Source: Novosphingobium sp. FKTRR1
GTDB lineage: Bacteria; Pseudomonadota; Alphaproteobacteria; Sphingomonadales; Sphingomonadaceae
Assembly: GCF_020404405.1 (NCBI RefSeq)
Contig: NZ_JAIZDA010000002.1
Span: 248,001 to 312,000 of the forward strand
Reading direction: 5' to 3'
DNA: 64,000 nt
The translations under genes and the position numbers were made by a program. The stretch's first letter is position 1; each line of letters opens with the position of its first letter. Below, in pieces: positions 50,206 through 60,704 of the stretch. The notes beneath the pieces were generated by a model. It searched no databases, was not told where the DNA came from, and saw nothing but the letters and a program-made list of their open reading frames with translations.

Positions 50206-51456
50206 TCAGGAAAAGACCGCGCCCGCGTTCTCCGGCGTCCTGACCGGCGGCAGGGCAAAGGCAAACAGCGCGGCGCCCACCGCACTGACTGCGGCGCACA
50301 GGGCAAAAGCGCCGCCGAAGCTGCCCGTGATATCGACGATCAACCCCGTCACGACCGGGCCGATGATGCCCGAAAGGCTGCCGATCGCGTTCTGGATGCC
50401 GATCCAGCTCGCCGCGCGCCCAGGCCCGGCATACAACTGCCCCATCGCATAGACCATCGTCGGCAGGCAGCCGAGGAACACCCCGGTTACCAGCAAGGCC
50501 GCAAGCAACCCGCCCGCATTTGGGGCAAGCGCCACCGCAATCACCGCCAGTGCCGATCCGGCAAGGCCGATGACGCTCAAGCCCCGGCGGACCGCGCCTT
50601 CATCGCGACCCTTGCGCACCAAGGCGTCGGACAGGTAGCCCCAGCCGAGCGATGCGAGCGCCTGCATCGCATAGGTCAGCCCGGCGTAGAGCGCCATCGT
50701 ACCGATCGGCAGCCCGCGGCTCTTGACCAGATAGAGCGGTAGCCAGGTCGACACGAAGAAGAAGCCATAGTTGGCGCAGGCGTGGCACAGCCCCATCAGC
50801 CAAAGCGCCGGGTTGCGCAGCAAGGCGACGTAGCCGCCAGCCACAGCCGTGCTACGCTGCGCGACCACTGGCAAGCGGCGCGTGACCAGCAACCACGGCA
50901 CCAGCCACAGCAGCGTTGCGGCGCCCGAGATCACGAACACGGCGCGCCATCCCGCTTGCGCCAGAATCGCGCCCCCGGCCAGCGTCCCCGCCGCCGGCCC
51001 CAATGCGAGGCCGACCGCAACGACCGCATTGGCCATCCCGCGACGGGCCGCCGGAACGTGCCCGGCAATCAGCTTGGACACGCATGGGAACAGAAAGCCC
51101 TCGCCAAGCCCGAGCACCAGCCGCAACCCGACCAGTCCGCCAAGTCCGGTCGCATGGCCAGTGAGCAGTGTCGCCAATGCCCACAAGGCAACCCCACCCG
51201 CCAGCACCAGCGCCGCCGACCAGCGGTCCGCCAACCAGCCGAGCAGCGGTTGCAGGGGGCCATACGTCCAGAAGAACGCCGACACCGCGATGCCGAACGC
51301 GGTGGCCGACAGGCCAAGATCCTGCTTCATCAATGGCGCCGCTACGCCGATTGCCCCGCGATCGACGAAGTTGAGCAAGACCGCGATCGCCAGCAATGCG
51401 ACCAGTCCGGTCGCCTGAAACCGCTTTTCCCCCGCCACCGATTTGCCGTCGTTCAA
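50206..51456 (-). CDS. MFS transporter
   Basis: A 416-residue major facilitator superfamily permease with about 12 membrane helices. The A-motif region after helix 2 reads GWLADRWSAALVLAGG. The layout (FVDRGAIGVAAPLMKQDLGLS at helix 1) resembles the anion:cation symporter/hexuronate-type branch. Start: TTG 51456 is preferred because AGGGGG lies 7 bases upstream and the first helix begins ~20 residues later; the frame is open back to 51903, inside the divergent MATE gene. Substrate unknown, probably an organic acid. Confidence 0.88.
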   Translation of the reverse strand: MNDGKSVAGEKRFQATGLVALLAIAVLLNFVDRGAIGVAAPLMKQDLGLSATAFGIAVSAFFWTYGPLQPLLGWLADRWSAALVLAGGVALWALATLLTGHATGLGGLVGLRLVLGLGEGFLFPCVSKLIAGHVPAARRGMANAVVAVGLALGPAAGTLAGGAILAQAGWRAVFVISGAATLLWLVPWLLVTRRLPVVAQRSTAVAGGYVALLRNPALWLMGLCHACANYGFFFVSTWLPLYLVKSRGLPIGTMALYAGLTYAMQALASLGWGYLSDALVRKGRDEGAVRRGLSVIGLAGSALAVIAVALAPNAGGLLAALLVTGVFLGCLPTMVYAMGQLYAGPGRAASWIGIQNAIGSLSGIIGPVVTGLIVDITGSFGGAFALCAAVSAVGAALFAFALPPVRTPENAGAVFS

Positions 51457-51605
51457 CGCTGTGCCCCCTGCTGTTCGCGCTGCCGACAATAACAAGCATA
51501 CCGTGGAACGGAACCGCAAAGCCTGCTGACTACCAAGGCTGCGCTTTCCTTCGCCCCGTTCGGCCCCTATGGCGCACACTCGCCGCAAGAAAAGGCCGTC
51601 CCGTC

Positions 51606-52982
51606 GTGTTCGAGAATCCCCCCGGCAGCTGGCGCGAGGAACTGCGCGCAACGCTGCGCCTCGCCACCCCGCTGGTCGGCGCCAACCTGCTGCAAATGAT
51701 GGTCTTTGCGCTCGATGTGGTGTTCGTGGCGCGGCTGGGGCCCGAGGCGCTGGCCGCCTCATCGCTGGCGGTGGCGCTGTTCGGGCTGCTGATCTGGAGC
51801 CTGACCGGGCTGGTCGGCGCCGCCTCGCCGCTGATCGCCGCCGAACTCGGCCGCCGGGCGCATGCCGTGCGTGAAGTGCGCCGCACCGTGCGCATGGCGG
51901 CATGGGCAGGCCTTGCCGCAGCGTGGGTGGTGATCGGCGTATGCAGTCTGGGCGGACCGTTGATGCGCCTGACCGGCCAGCACGAAGCGGTGATCGTGCG
52001 CGCGGTGCCGTTCCTGCAGATCTTGATGTGGGCGGTGTTCCCGATGATTCTGGCCGCGCTGTTGCGCACGGTCATCGCCACGCTCGGCCGCCCCGGTGTC
52101 GGTACCGCGGTGACCGCGCTGGGTGTCGCGGTCAATGCGCTGGGCAACTGGACCTTCGTGTTCGGCCACCTTGGCATGCCGGCGATGGGCCTTGCCGGCT
52201 CGGCCATGTCGAGCGTGGTCACCAGCACCGCCATGCTGGCCGCTTATATCGTGGTCATCTGGCGCGACCGTCGGCTGCGGCGCTATCACTTGTTCGGCAA
52301 GTGGTGGAAGCCGCACTGGACGCGGCTGGCCGATGTCTTGCGTATCGGCTTGCCGATCTGCGCCACGATCGTGGCCGAGGCCGGACTGTTCAACGGCGCC
52401 GCCTTTCTGATGGGACGCATCGGCGAGCAGGAACTGGCCGCCCACGCCATGGCGCTGCAATTTGCCGCAATGTCATTCCAGGTGCCGTTCGGGATTGCGC
52501 AGGCCGCCACCATCCGCGTCGGCCTTGCCTATGGTGCGCGCGACAACGCCGCGATCACCCGCGCAGGGTGGCTGGCGCTGGCGCTGGGCGTCGGCTTCAT
52601 GGCGGCCACCGCGCTGATCATGCTGTTTGCGCCAGGACTGATCCTGTCGCTCTACATGGACCCGCACGATCCGGCCAACGCGCGCGTGGTCGCCTTCGCC
52701 CTGCAGTTCATGATGGTGGCAGCCGCATTCCAGTTGTTCGACGGCGCGCAGGCGGTTGGACAGGGCGTGCTGCGCGGGCTGCAGGATGCGCGGGTGCCGA
52801 TGGCCATCGCGATCTTCGGTTACTGGGTGCCCGGCCTCGGCAGTTCGATCGTGCTGGGGTTGTACACCCCGCTTGGCGGTGTGGGGGTGTGGATCGGGCT
52901 GCTTGTCGGGCTGGTGGTCGTCGCCGCGCTGGTGCTGTGGCGCTGGAGCGCGCGGGGGCGGCTGGGACTGCTGCCCGTCTGA
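51606..52982 (+). CDS. MATE family efflux transporter
   Basis: A 458-residue multidrug and toxin extrusion (NorM-like) antiporter with 12 predicted helices in two similar halves. Family blocks include GANLLQMMVFALDVVFVARLGPEALAA in helix 1-2 and the second-half counterpart AEAGLFNGAAFLMGRIGEQELAAHA. QLFDGAQAVGQGVLRGLQDARVP is the conserved late motif. It likely exports cationic compounds against Na+ or H+. GTG 51606 is used, with AAGG 10 bases upstream. It diverges from the MFS gene, with 149 bases between starts. Confidence 0.9.
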   Translation: MFENPPGSWREELRATLRLATPLVGANLLQMMVFALDVVFVARLGPEALAASSLAVALFGLLIWSLTGLVGAASPLIAAELGRRAHAVREVRRTVRMAAWAGLAAAWVVIGVCSLGGPLMRLTGQHEAVIVRAVPFLQILMWAVFPMILAALLRTVIATLGRPGVGTAVTALGVAVNALGNWTFVFGHLGMPAMGLAGSAMSSVVTSTAMLAAYIVVIWRDRRLRRYHLFGKWWKPHWTRLADVLRIGLPICATIVAEAGLFNGAAFLMGRIGEQELAAHAMALQFAAMSFQVPFGIAQAATIRVGLAYGARDNAAITRAGWLALALGVGFMAATALIMLFAPGLILSLYMDPHDPANARVVAFALQFMMVAAAFQLFDGAQAVGQGVLRGLQDARVPMAIAIFGYWVPGLGSSIVLGLYTPLGGVGVWIGLLVGLVVVAALVLWRWSARGRLGLLPV

Positions 52983-53040
52983 CCTGCACACCCGACTGGC
53001 GCTGCGGACCAGAGCGGTGAAAATTTTCTGATAGCCCTGC

Positions 53041-53070
53041 CTTGACGCTGTCATGTGCGGTGACCATATC
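53041..53070 (+). promoter_or_regulatory. RpoH-type heat-shock promoter of groESL
   Basis: CTTGAC (53041-53046) and CCATAT (53064-53069) with a 17-base spacer resemble the alphaproteobacterial sigma-32 consensus. They also fit sigma-70 (TTGACG-N17-CATATC). The sequence lies directly ahead of the CIRCE element and groES. Confidence 0.65.
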
Positions 53071-53078
53071 CGCCTCGC

Positions 53079-53103
53079 TGGCACTCACCCATGGAGAGTG
53101 CCA
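53079..53103. promoter_or_regulatory. CIRCE operator (HrcA binding site)
   Basis: TGGCACTC-N9-GAGTGCCA, a perfect 8-base inverted repeat with the exact 9-base spacer of CIRCE elements. It lies just downstream of the promoter, so HrcA binding would repress groESL at normal temperature. Confidence 0.9.
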
Positions 53104-53151
53104 AGCAAAAATTCTGTCACCAACTGACTTATTGGAAGAGGGAGCAACCCC

Positions 53152-53439
53152 ATGACTTTCCGTCCGCTGCACGACCGCGTGCTGGTACGCCGCGTCGAAG
53201 CCGAGGAAAAGACTGCCGGCGGGATCATCATCCCCGACAGCGCCAAGGAAAAGCCCGCCGAGGGTGAAATCGTTGCCGTTGGCACCGGTGCCCGCGCCGA
53301 AAACGGCACGATCACCCCGCTGGATGTCAAGGTTGGCGACCGCGTGCTGTTCGGCAAGTGGTCCGGCACCGAAGTCAAGGTCGGCGGCGAAGACCTGCTG
53401 ATCATGAAGGAATCGGACATCCTGGGCGTGGTCGGCTGA
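53152..53439 (+). CDS. groES: Co-chaperonin GroES
   Basis: A 95-residue GroES of normal length. [33 protein letters not shown] includes the mobile loop that docks on GroEL, and the C-terminal [12 protein letters not shown] is typical. It caps the GroEL cavity during folding. It is controlled by the CIRCE/RpoH region and followed by groEL after 47 bases. Confidence 0.98.
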   Translation: MTFRPLHDRVLVRRVEAEEKTAGGIIIPDSAKEKPAEGEIVAVGTGARAENGTITPLDVKVGDRVLFGKWSGTEVKVGGEDLLIMKESDILGVVG

Positions 53440-53468
53440 TCACCCGGATTTCCTGAATACTCATCTGA

Positions 53469-55130
<1,662 letters not shown>

Positions 55131-55159
55131 GTCCGGCCAACCAGCCAAACACGAAAACG

Positions 55160-55190
55160 GGGCCGGAGGGGAAACCTTCCGGCCCTTTTT
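55160..55190 (+). terminator. Intrinsic terminator of groESL
   Basis: An 11-pair stem (55160-55170 with 55175-55185, one G-U) closed by a GAAA tetraloop and followed by TTTTT. It sits 30 bases after the groEL stop. Confidence 0.9.
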
Positions 55191-55248
55191 CGTTTTGCAT
55201 TTTCATGATGGAATCGCGTTGCCGCTCAGCCCCGGCTTCAGCCGCAGG

Positions 55249-56070
55249 TCAGAGCGAACGGCCCGCCCGTCCGGCCAGCTCGGTGATGAATTGCCACGCC
55301 ACCCGGCCGGAGCGACTGCCGCGCCGCTTCGACCATTCCAGCGCCTCGCCCTGCTCCCAATCGAGCGCGTAATGCGCGGCATAGCCAGCGATGATCGCCA
55401 GATAATCGTCCTGCGGGCAATTGTGGAAACCAAGGCTGAGCCCGAAACGATCGGCCAGCGCCAACCGGTCATCCACCGCATCGCGCGGGTTGATCGGATC
55501 GTCCTGTTCGGACAAGTGCCGCTCGACGATGGCGCGGCGGTTCGAGGTCACCGCCAGACGCACATTGCCCGGGCGCGCCTCAACCCCGCCTTCCAGCCAT
55601 GAACGCAGCTTTCGCGCGCCCTCGCTGTCGGCCGCATCGAAGCCAAGGTCATCCAGAAACACCAGAAAGCACCGGTCGATCCCGCGCAATACCGCAAACA
55701 GCGCAGCAAGGCCCGCATCGGGGCTGGCCTGCACGAGTGCGATGCGGCCGGGATGCACGGCCTGCGCATGGGCCGTGGCCGAACGCAGCAGGGCCGACTT
55801 GCCCATGCCCCGCGCGCCCCACAGCAGCATGTCATGCGCGGCAGCGCCAGCGGCAAGGCGCAGCACATTGCCGGTGACCGCCGCCTTCTGCGCATCGATC
55901 CCCCGCATCAGCGGCAGCGGTGGCGCATCAAGCACCGGCACCGCGCGCGCGTGCTGCCCCAGCCAGACATAAGCCGGATCGGCGCACCAGTCGGTTGTCG
56001 GCGCGGGCGGCGGCGCCAGTCGTTCAAGTGCCGCCGCAATGCGCCCCAGCACCTCGTCCGAAGCGCTCAT
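55249..56070 (-). CDS. DUF815 family AAA-type ATPase
   Basis: A 273-residue protein of the DUF815 P-loop ATPase family. Walker A is LLWGARGMGKSALLR near residue 90 and the Walker B-type segment is FLVFLDDLGFDAADSEGARKL. VRLAVTSNRRAIVERHLSEQDDPINPRDAVDDRLALADRFGLSLGF is the characteristic family block (sensor and arginine region). Biochemical function is unknown. Its start overlaps the stop of the upstream acyl-CoA dehydrogenase by 4 bases (56067-56070), so the two are translationally coupled. Confidence 0.88.
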   Translation of the reverse strand: MSASDEVLGRIAAALERLAPPPAPTTDWCADPAYVWLGQHARAVPVLDAPPLPLMRGIDAQKAAVTGNVLRLAAGAAAHDMLLWGARGMGKSALLRSATAHAQAVHPGRIALVQASPDAGLAALFAVLRGIDRCFLVFLDDLGFDAADSEGARKLRSWLEGGVEARPGNVRLAVTSNRRAIVERHLSEQDDPINPRDAVDDRLALADRFGLSLGFHNCPQDDYLAIIAGYAAHYALDWEQGEALEWSKRRGSRSGRVAWQFITELAGRAGRSL

Positions 56071-57788
56071 CCCAGCAGCGCGGCCGTATCGAGTTCATAG
56101 ACCAGCCCCGCCCCGGCCATCGCCGCCGCGCCCAGTCCGCGCGCTTCGGGGGCGATGGTGCGGTTGAAGAACTTGGTCACCGCGGTCTTGGCGGCATCGC
56201 CGGTCGCGCGAGCCTGCCGCGCAAGCTGCCATCCGGCCACGGCGACCGCCACCATCGTGGTGAAGGGCACGCTGCCGGCCAGCTTGTCGTCGAGCGTCGC
56301 ATCCCCCGACGCCATCCAGTTGCCGATCGCTGCCGCATCCTTGGCCAGCGCGGTAATCTCGGGCACGTCGTCCATCTCGGTGATGATCTCGGCCAGCAGG
56401 GCCTGCAACACGCCGCCGTTGTCATAGCCCAGCTTGCGGGTGACGAAATCGGCGGCCTGAATGCCGTTGGTGCCTTCATAGATCGGTGCGATCCGTGCGT
56501 CGCGATAGTGTTGCGCCGCCCCGGTTTCCTCGACAAAGCCCATGCCGCCGTGGATCTGGATACCAAGGCTGGCCACCTCGATACCCGAATCGGTTGCCCA
56601 GGCCTTCAGCAATGGCACCAGCAATTCGGCCCGCTGCTGCGCGGCATGATTGCCCAGCGTGCCCCGGTCCACCTGCCCGGCGGTGTAATACAGCAAGGCA
56701 CGCGACCCTTCGGTCAGCGCGCGCATCTTCAACAGCATGCGCCGCACATCCGGGTGCTCGATGATCGCCACCGGCGTCTTGTCGGGGCTGCTTGCGCGCG
56801 CCGACTGCACCCGGTCACGCGCATAGCCAAGCGCCTGCTGCAACGCGCGCTCGGCGATCTGCACGCCTTGCGAGCCAACGTTGATCCGCGCCGAATTCAT
56901 CATCGTGAACATCGCGCGCAACCCACCATTCTCGTGGCCGACCATCTCGCCGATGCATTCGCCGTTGTCACCGAACGACAGCACGCACGTGGGCGACACG
57001 TTGATGCCGAGCTTATGCTCGATCGACACGCAGCGAATGTCGTTGGGTTCGCCCGGATTGCCAACGGCATCGAGATGGAACTTGGGCACGATGAACAGCG
57101 AGATCCCGCGCGAGCCTTCGGGCGCGCCGGGCGTGCGCGCCAGCACCAGATGGATGATGTTCTTCGCCAGATCATGCTGGCCCCAGGTAATGTAGATCTT
57201 GGTACCCGCGATGCGGTACTTGCCCGCGTGCGGCCCTTCGCTGATCGGGGTTGCAGTGGTGCGCAGCGCGCCCACGTCCGAACCGGCTTGCGGCTCGGTC
57301 AGGTTCATCGTTCCCGACCATTCGCCCGAGATCAGCTTGGGCAGATACGCGGCCTTCTGTGCCTCGCTGCCATGGTGGTCGAGCGCCTCGATCGCGCCGA
57401 CCGTCAGGATCGGCAGCAGGGTGAAGCCCATGTTGGCAGCGCCCAGCGTTTCCAGCACGCAAGTGGCCAGCGTGAACGGCAGTCCCTGCCCGCCAAACGC
57501 TTGGGGCGCGGCGATCGAACTCCAGCCTTGCTCGACAAAGGCCTGATAGGCTTCGGCATACCCTGCTGGCACGTTGACTCGCCCGTCAGCCCATCGCGCG
57601 CCCTGTGTGTCCCCGATCCGGTTGAGCGGCGCCCATTCGCCGTCGGCAAAGGCGCCGATGCCCTCGGCAATGGCGCTGACCACATCGGGCGTGGCAGCGG
57701 CGAAACGCTCGGATTGCGCCAATTCGGCAATCCCGGCGTTGACGGTCATCGCCAGAATCTGGTCGGCGGTAGGGGCGGCAAACGTCAT
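56067..57788 (-). CDS. Acyl-CoA dehydrogenase, DmdC-like long form
   Basis: A 573-residue acyl-CoA dehydrogenase of the ~600-residue class that includes 3-methylmercaptopropionyl-CoA dehydrogenase (DmdC). NLTEPQAGSDVGALRTTA is the flavin/substrate motif. IQIHGGMGFVEETGAAQHYRDARIAPIYEGTNGIQA carries the intact catalytic Glu in YEGT. A C-terminal extension of ~120 residues is typical of this class. It oxidises an acyl-CoA, but the natural substrate is not determinable here; many DmdC homologues act on ordinary fatty acyl-CoAs. It is divergent from the Sua5-type gene by 48 bases. Confidence 0.92.
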   Translation of the reverse strand: MTFAAPTADQILAMTVNAGIAELAQSERFAAATPDVVSAIAEGIGAFADGEWAPLNRIGDTQGARWADGRVNVPAGYAEAYQAFVEQGWSSIAAPQAFGGQGLPFTLATCVLETLGAANMGFTLLPILTVGAIEALDHHGSEAQKAAYLPKLISGEWSGTMNLTEPQAGSDVGALRTTATPISEGPHAGKYRIAGTKIYITWGQHDLAKNIIHLVLARTPGAPEGSRGISLFIVPKFHLDAVGNPGEPNDIRCVSIEHKLGINVSPTCVLSFGDNGECIGEMVGHENGGLRAMFTMMNSARINVGSQGVQIAERALQQALGYARDRVQSARASSPDKTPVAIIEHPDVRRMLLKMRALTEGSRALLYYTAGQVDRGTLGNHAAQQRAELLVPLLKAWATDSGIEVASLGIQIHGGMGFVEETGAAQHYRDARIAPIYEGTNGIQAADFVTRKLGYDNGGVLQALLAEIITEMDDVPEITALAKDAAAIGNWMASGDATLDDKLAGSVPFTTMVAVAVAGWQLARQARATGDAAKTAVTKFFNRTIAPEARGLGAAAMAGAGLVYELDTAALLG

Positions 57789-57836
57789 GTCTTGTTTTCC
57801 TTGGCAGGCCTCTGTCGCTGGCTATAGCGGCAAGCC

Positions 57837-58802
57837 ATGCCAAAGCCAAAGCCCCCCGTTGGACACTTGCCGCAGGTTTGTACGGCCGAGCCCGCCGGAA
57901 TCGCGCGCGCGGCCGAGGTGATCCTTGCCGGCGGTACGGTCGCGGTGCCCACCGAAACGGTCTATGGACTGGCGGCAAGAGCCGACGATGACGCCGCCGT
58001 GGCGGGGATCTATCGTGCCAAGGGCCGCCCCGATTTCAATCCGCTGATCGTTCACGTACCCGACCTTGCCACCGCGCAAGAACTGGCCATGTTCGATCCG
58101 CCCGCACTTGCGTTGGCGGAAGCATTCTGGCCCGGTCCGCTGACGCTGGTGCTGCCCCGCCGGGTCGGTGCCCGGCTTGCAGCGGCGGTAAGCGCCGGGT
58201 TGCCAACCGTTGCCTTGCGCTGCCCGGCACACCCGACGATGCAGGCTATGCTGCAGGCAGCAGCGCTGCCGCTGGCCGCGCCTTCGGCCAACCGCAGCGG
58301 CGGCGTCAGCCCGACCACGGCCGCCCACGTTGTCGGCTCATTGGGCGAGCGGGTGGATCTGGTCATCGATGGCGGCGAGACCGCGCGTGGTATCGAATCG
58401 ACCATCGTCGCGGTGCGCCCGGACGGTGGCTGGCAGGTGCTGCGCCCCGGACCGATCACGCAAGCAGAAGTTGCCGCCGTGATCGGCGAGGCCAACGTCC
58501 TGGCGGCACCGGTGGACCGCATCGAAGCCCCCGGCCAGTTGTCGAGCCACTATGCGCCGGGCAAACCCGTGCGGCTTGATGCTGACGGTGCGATGCCGGA
58601 CGAGTTCCACATCGGCTTCGGGGCGATAAAGGGCGATGTCTCGCTGTCGGCAAGCGGCGACCTCGCCGAGGCTGCCGCACGGCTCTACGCCTGCCTTCAC
58701 GCTGGCGCAGCGGCCGAACAGCCACGTATCGCCGTGGCCCCGATCCCACAGACCGGCATCGGGGTTGCCATCAACGACCGGTTGGGGCGCGCCGCAGCCT
58801 GA
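57837..58802 (+). CDS. L-threonylcarbamoyladenylate synthase (Sua5/TsaC type)
   Basis: A 321-residue protein. The N-terminal ~200 residues are the YrdC domain: GGTVAVPTETVYGLAARADD, GRPDFNPLIVHV, FWPGPLTLVLPRR and APSANRSGGVSPTTA. A short Sua5-type C-terminal domain follows. It makes threonylcarbamoyl-AMP from threonine, bicarbonate and ATP for the t6A37 modification of ANN-decoding tRNAs. The C-terminal domain distinguishes it from single-domain TsaC. No clear ribosome-binding site precedes ATG 57837. Confidence 0.92.
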   Translation: MPKPKPPVGHLPQVCTAEPAGIARAAEVILAGGTVAVPTETVYGLAARADDDAAVAGIYRAKGRPDFNPLIVHVPDLATAQELAMFDPPALALAEAFWPGPLTLVLPRRVGARLAAAVSAGLPTVALRCPAHPTMQAMLQAAALPLAAPSANRSGGVSPTTAAHVVGSLGERVDLVIDGGETARGIESTIVAVRPDGGWQVLRPGPITQAEVAAVIGEANVLAAPVDRIEAPGQLSSHYAPGKPVRLDADGAMPDEFHIGFGAIKGDVSLSASGDLAEAAARLYACLHAGAAAEQPRIAVAPIPQTGIGVAINDRLGRAAA

Positions 58803-58835
58803 CAACGGGCTTGGCAGGCATTCAGCGTCGGAAAA

Positions 58836-59573
58836 TCAGGGTGTGCAGACCAGTTTGCCCGAGCCCATCGCCGAAACCTTGCAGGTGGCGCGGCCCTTCA
58901 CCCGAACCTCGCCCGAGCCCATGATATTGGCCTCAACCGCGCCGTCCGATGCAAAGCTGGCGCGGCCCGAGCCGGCCACGTCGACCTTGGCCGATCCGGC
59001 TCCCAGTCCATCCATCTTTGCCTCGCCGCTGCCGGCCAGCGTCAGCTTGAGCGAATCGACCTTGCCCCCGGCCTGCAACGTGCCCGAGCCAAGCACTTCG
59101 ACGGCCAGATTGGCCGCTTCGATGCGGGGAGCATGGACCGTGCCCGACCCTGCGATGGTGATTCCGGCCTTGTCGCCCCGAACCTTGTCGGCATCAATCG
59201 TGCCCGATCCGGCAAGGATCAACCGTTGGGTCGACGGAACCGTCACCGTGACGTTGGCCACCGCATCGCTGCTCCACGCATTGTCCTTGCGCCCGATGCC
59301 GAGCTTGCCGTCGCGCAGCACGAAACGCAGTCGGTCCTTCACCGCCGGGTCACCATCGACGCTGATGGCCAGCCGCTCGCCGGTCACCACGTGGACGTTG
59401 TCCGGCCCCAACAAAGTGATTTCCGGCGCGGCATTGCCGGACAGATCAAGGTCCGCCAACGGCACGCCGCGCTGGCCGCCGATCGTCAGTCCTTCCGCAT
59501 TGCAGCCCGTCAGCGAGAGGGCCAGTCCCAGCGTTGCGATACTGCCGAATGCGCGAATGAGGTGCTTCACCAT
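58836..59573 (-). CDS. DUF2807 (head GIN domain) lipoprotein
   Basis: A 245-residue predicted lipoprotein. The signal peptide IATLGLALSLTGC ends in an LTGC lipobox. The mature part is a DUF2807 domain with repeated glycine-serine-glycine turns about every 20 residues (LAGSGTID, IAGSGTVH, VLGSGTLQ, LAGSGEAK, VAGSGRAS, IMGSGEVR, AMGSGKLV), consistent with a right-handed beta-helix. These proteins are envelope-associated with unknown ligand. ATG 59573 has GGGGGA upstream; the open frame from 59762 adds unlikely sequence. Confidence 0.85.
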   Translation of the reverse strand: MVKHLIRAFGSIATLGLALSLTGCNAEGLTIGGQRGVPLADLDLSGNAAPEITLLGPDNVHVVTGERLAISVDGDPAVKDRLRFVLRDGKLGIGRKDNAWSSDAVANVTVTVPSTQRLILAGSGTIDADKVRGDKAGITIAGSGTVHAPRIEAANLAVEVLGSGTLQAGGKVDSLKLTLAGSGEAKMDGLGAGSAKVDVAGSGRASFASDGAVEANIMGSGEVRVKGRATCKVSAMGSGKLVCTP

Positions 59574-59718
59574 GTCGATATCCCCCTGCAACTGAGCATG
59601 GGCCGATGATAGATCGAGACGGTGTCGCGCACCATGTCGTTGGCCGAAATGCACGAGCGGTTGGTGGAGCCATGGCGAGCGTCTGTCGGATTGCCCCCCG
59701 GACGGCCAATCGCGTAGC

Positions 59719-59757
59719 AAAAAGGGGCCGCCATCAGCACGATGGCGGCCCCTTTTT
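59719..59757. terminator. Strong bidirectional intrinsic terminator
   Basis: A 12-base GC stem (59724-59735 with 59741-59752) and 5-base loop, flanked by runs of A and T that extend the stem. It sits just downstream of carD on the minus strand and stops read-through into the DUF2807 gene. Confidence 0.9.
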
Positions 59758-59785
59758 TGCAATCCTTCAGCAGATCAGGTCTGCG

Positions 59786-60310
59786 TCAGACGGCTTCGTA
59801 ATACTTCGGCGCATGCTCGTTGAGGATCGCAAGGATCTTCTTCAAGGCTGACGGCTCATCGGTCTTTTCCATGGCCGCCAATTCCCGCGCGAGGCGCGAG
59901 GAGGCCGCTTCGAAGATCTGCCGTTCCGAATAGGACTGTTCCGGCTGGTCGTCGGCGCGGAACAGGTCGCGCGTCACTTCGGCAATCGAGACGAGATCAC
60001 CCGAGTTGATCTTGGCTTCGTATTCCTGGGCACGACGCGACCACATGGTGCGCTTGACCTTGGGCTTGCCCTTGAGCGTGTCGAGTGCTTCACGCAGCGT
60101 CTTGTCCGACGACAGCTTGCGCATGCCGATGGCTTCGACCTTGTTGACCGGGACGCGCAGCGTCATCCGTTCCTTTTCGAAGCGAAGAACGTAAAGTTCC
60201 AGCTTCATTCCAGCGATTTCTTCGTTCTGCAGTTCGACTACCCGGCCCACACCGTGCTTCGGATAGACGACATAATCCCCAACATCGAAGGCAAGAGCCT
60301 TGGCTGCCAT
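59786..60310 (-). CDS. carD: CarD family transcriptional regulator
   Basis: A 174-residue protein. The N-terminal RNA-polymerase-interacting Tudor-like domain reads FDVGDYVVYPKHGVGRVVELQNEEIAG, then LELYVLRFEKERMTLRVP. The C-terminal helical DNA-binding domain has KVKRTMWSRRAQEYEAKINSGDLVSIAEV, including the Trp that supports open-complex stability. CarD binds RpoB and stabilises promoter opening at many genes. ATG 60310 has AAGGAT 5 bases upstream; the frame is open to 60406. It follows fdxA after a 394-base gap containing a palindrome. Confidence 0.95.
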   Translation of the reverse strand: MAAKALAFDVGDYVVYPKHGVGRVVELQNEEIAGMKLELYVLRFEKERMTLRVPVNKVEAIGMRKLSSDKTLREALDTLKGKPKVKRTMWSRRAQEYEAKINSGDLVSIAEVTRDLFRADDQPEQSYSERQIFEAASSRLARELAAMEKTDEPSALKKILAILNEHAPKYYEAV

Positions 60311-60704
60311 TGCATATCCTTTCGACGCAGGCAGGAACAGACAGGGGATCGGGCAGGGTACGCCCTGCGAAGGGAAATCCGGGCCCTTTGGGGAGAGGTC
60401 CGGCAAACGACCGACGTTGATGCGGTCGGCGAGCCCTGCGATCCGTTTGCCGTGTGTCCTGCCTTACTCGTGTTGCAACACGCCGGACAGGAGGAAACAC
60501 AAGCCCGACGCTTGTGACTCGATATAGCAGCAGTGTAACAAAATTACCAGACCCAGCCGGCTACACAAACGCGCAATTTTACCCGAATCTGCACGGATTC
60601 GGGGGTAAAGTCGCAAGTCTGATCGCTTGCCCCGGCCAAATGCCAAGGCAGGTCACGGCCAGCGAACCGGCCAATGACCATCCGAATCGGTCAATTTCGC
60701 CCGA
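60311..60704. other. carD upstream region
   Basis: About 394 bases between fdxA and carD without a gene. It holds a perfect palindrome (60469-60482). It also holds a 12-pair hairpin with a 2-base bulge (about 60578-60608, arms TTTACCCGAATC/GATTCGGG), which may end the fdxA transcript although no long T run follows. The AT-rich stretch near 60515-60550 may contain the carD promoter; no confident -35/-10 pair was found. Confidence 0.5.
60469..60482. promoter_or_regulatory. Perfect 14-base palindrome upstream of carD
   Basis: CGTGTTGCAACACG is a perfect palindrome about 160 bases upstream of the carD start. It could be a repressor operator or a hairpin in a long leader. No protein can be assigned. 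Confidence 0.4.
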
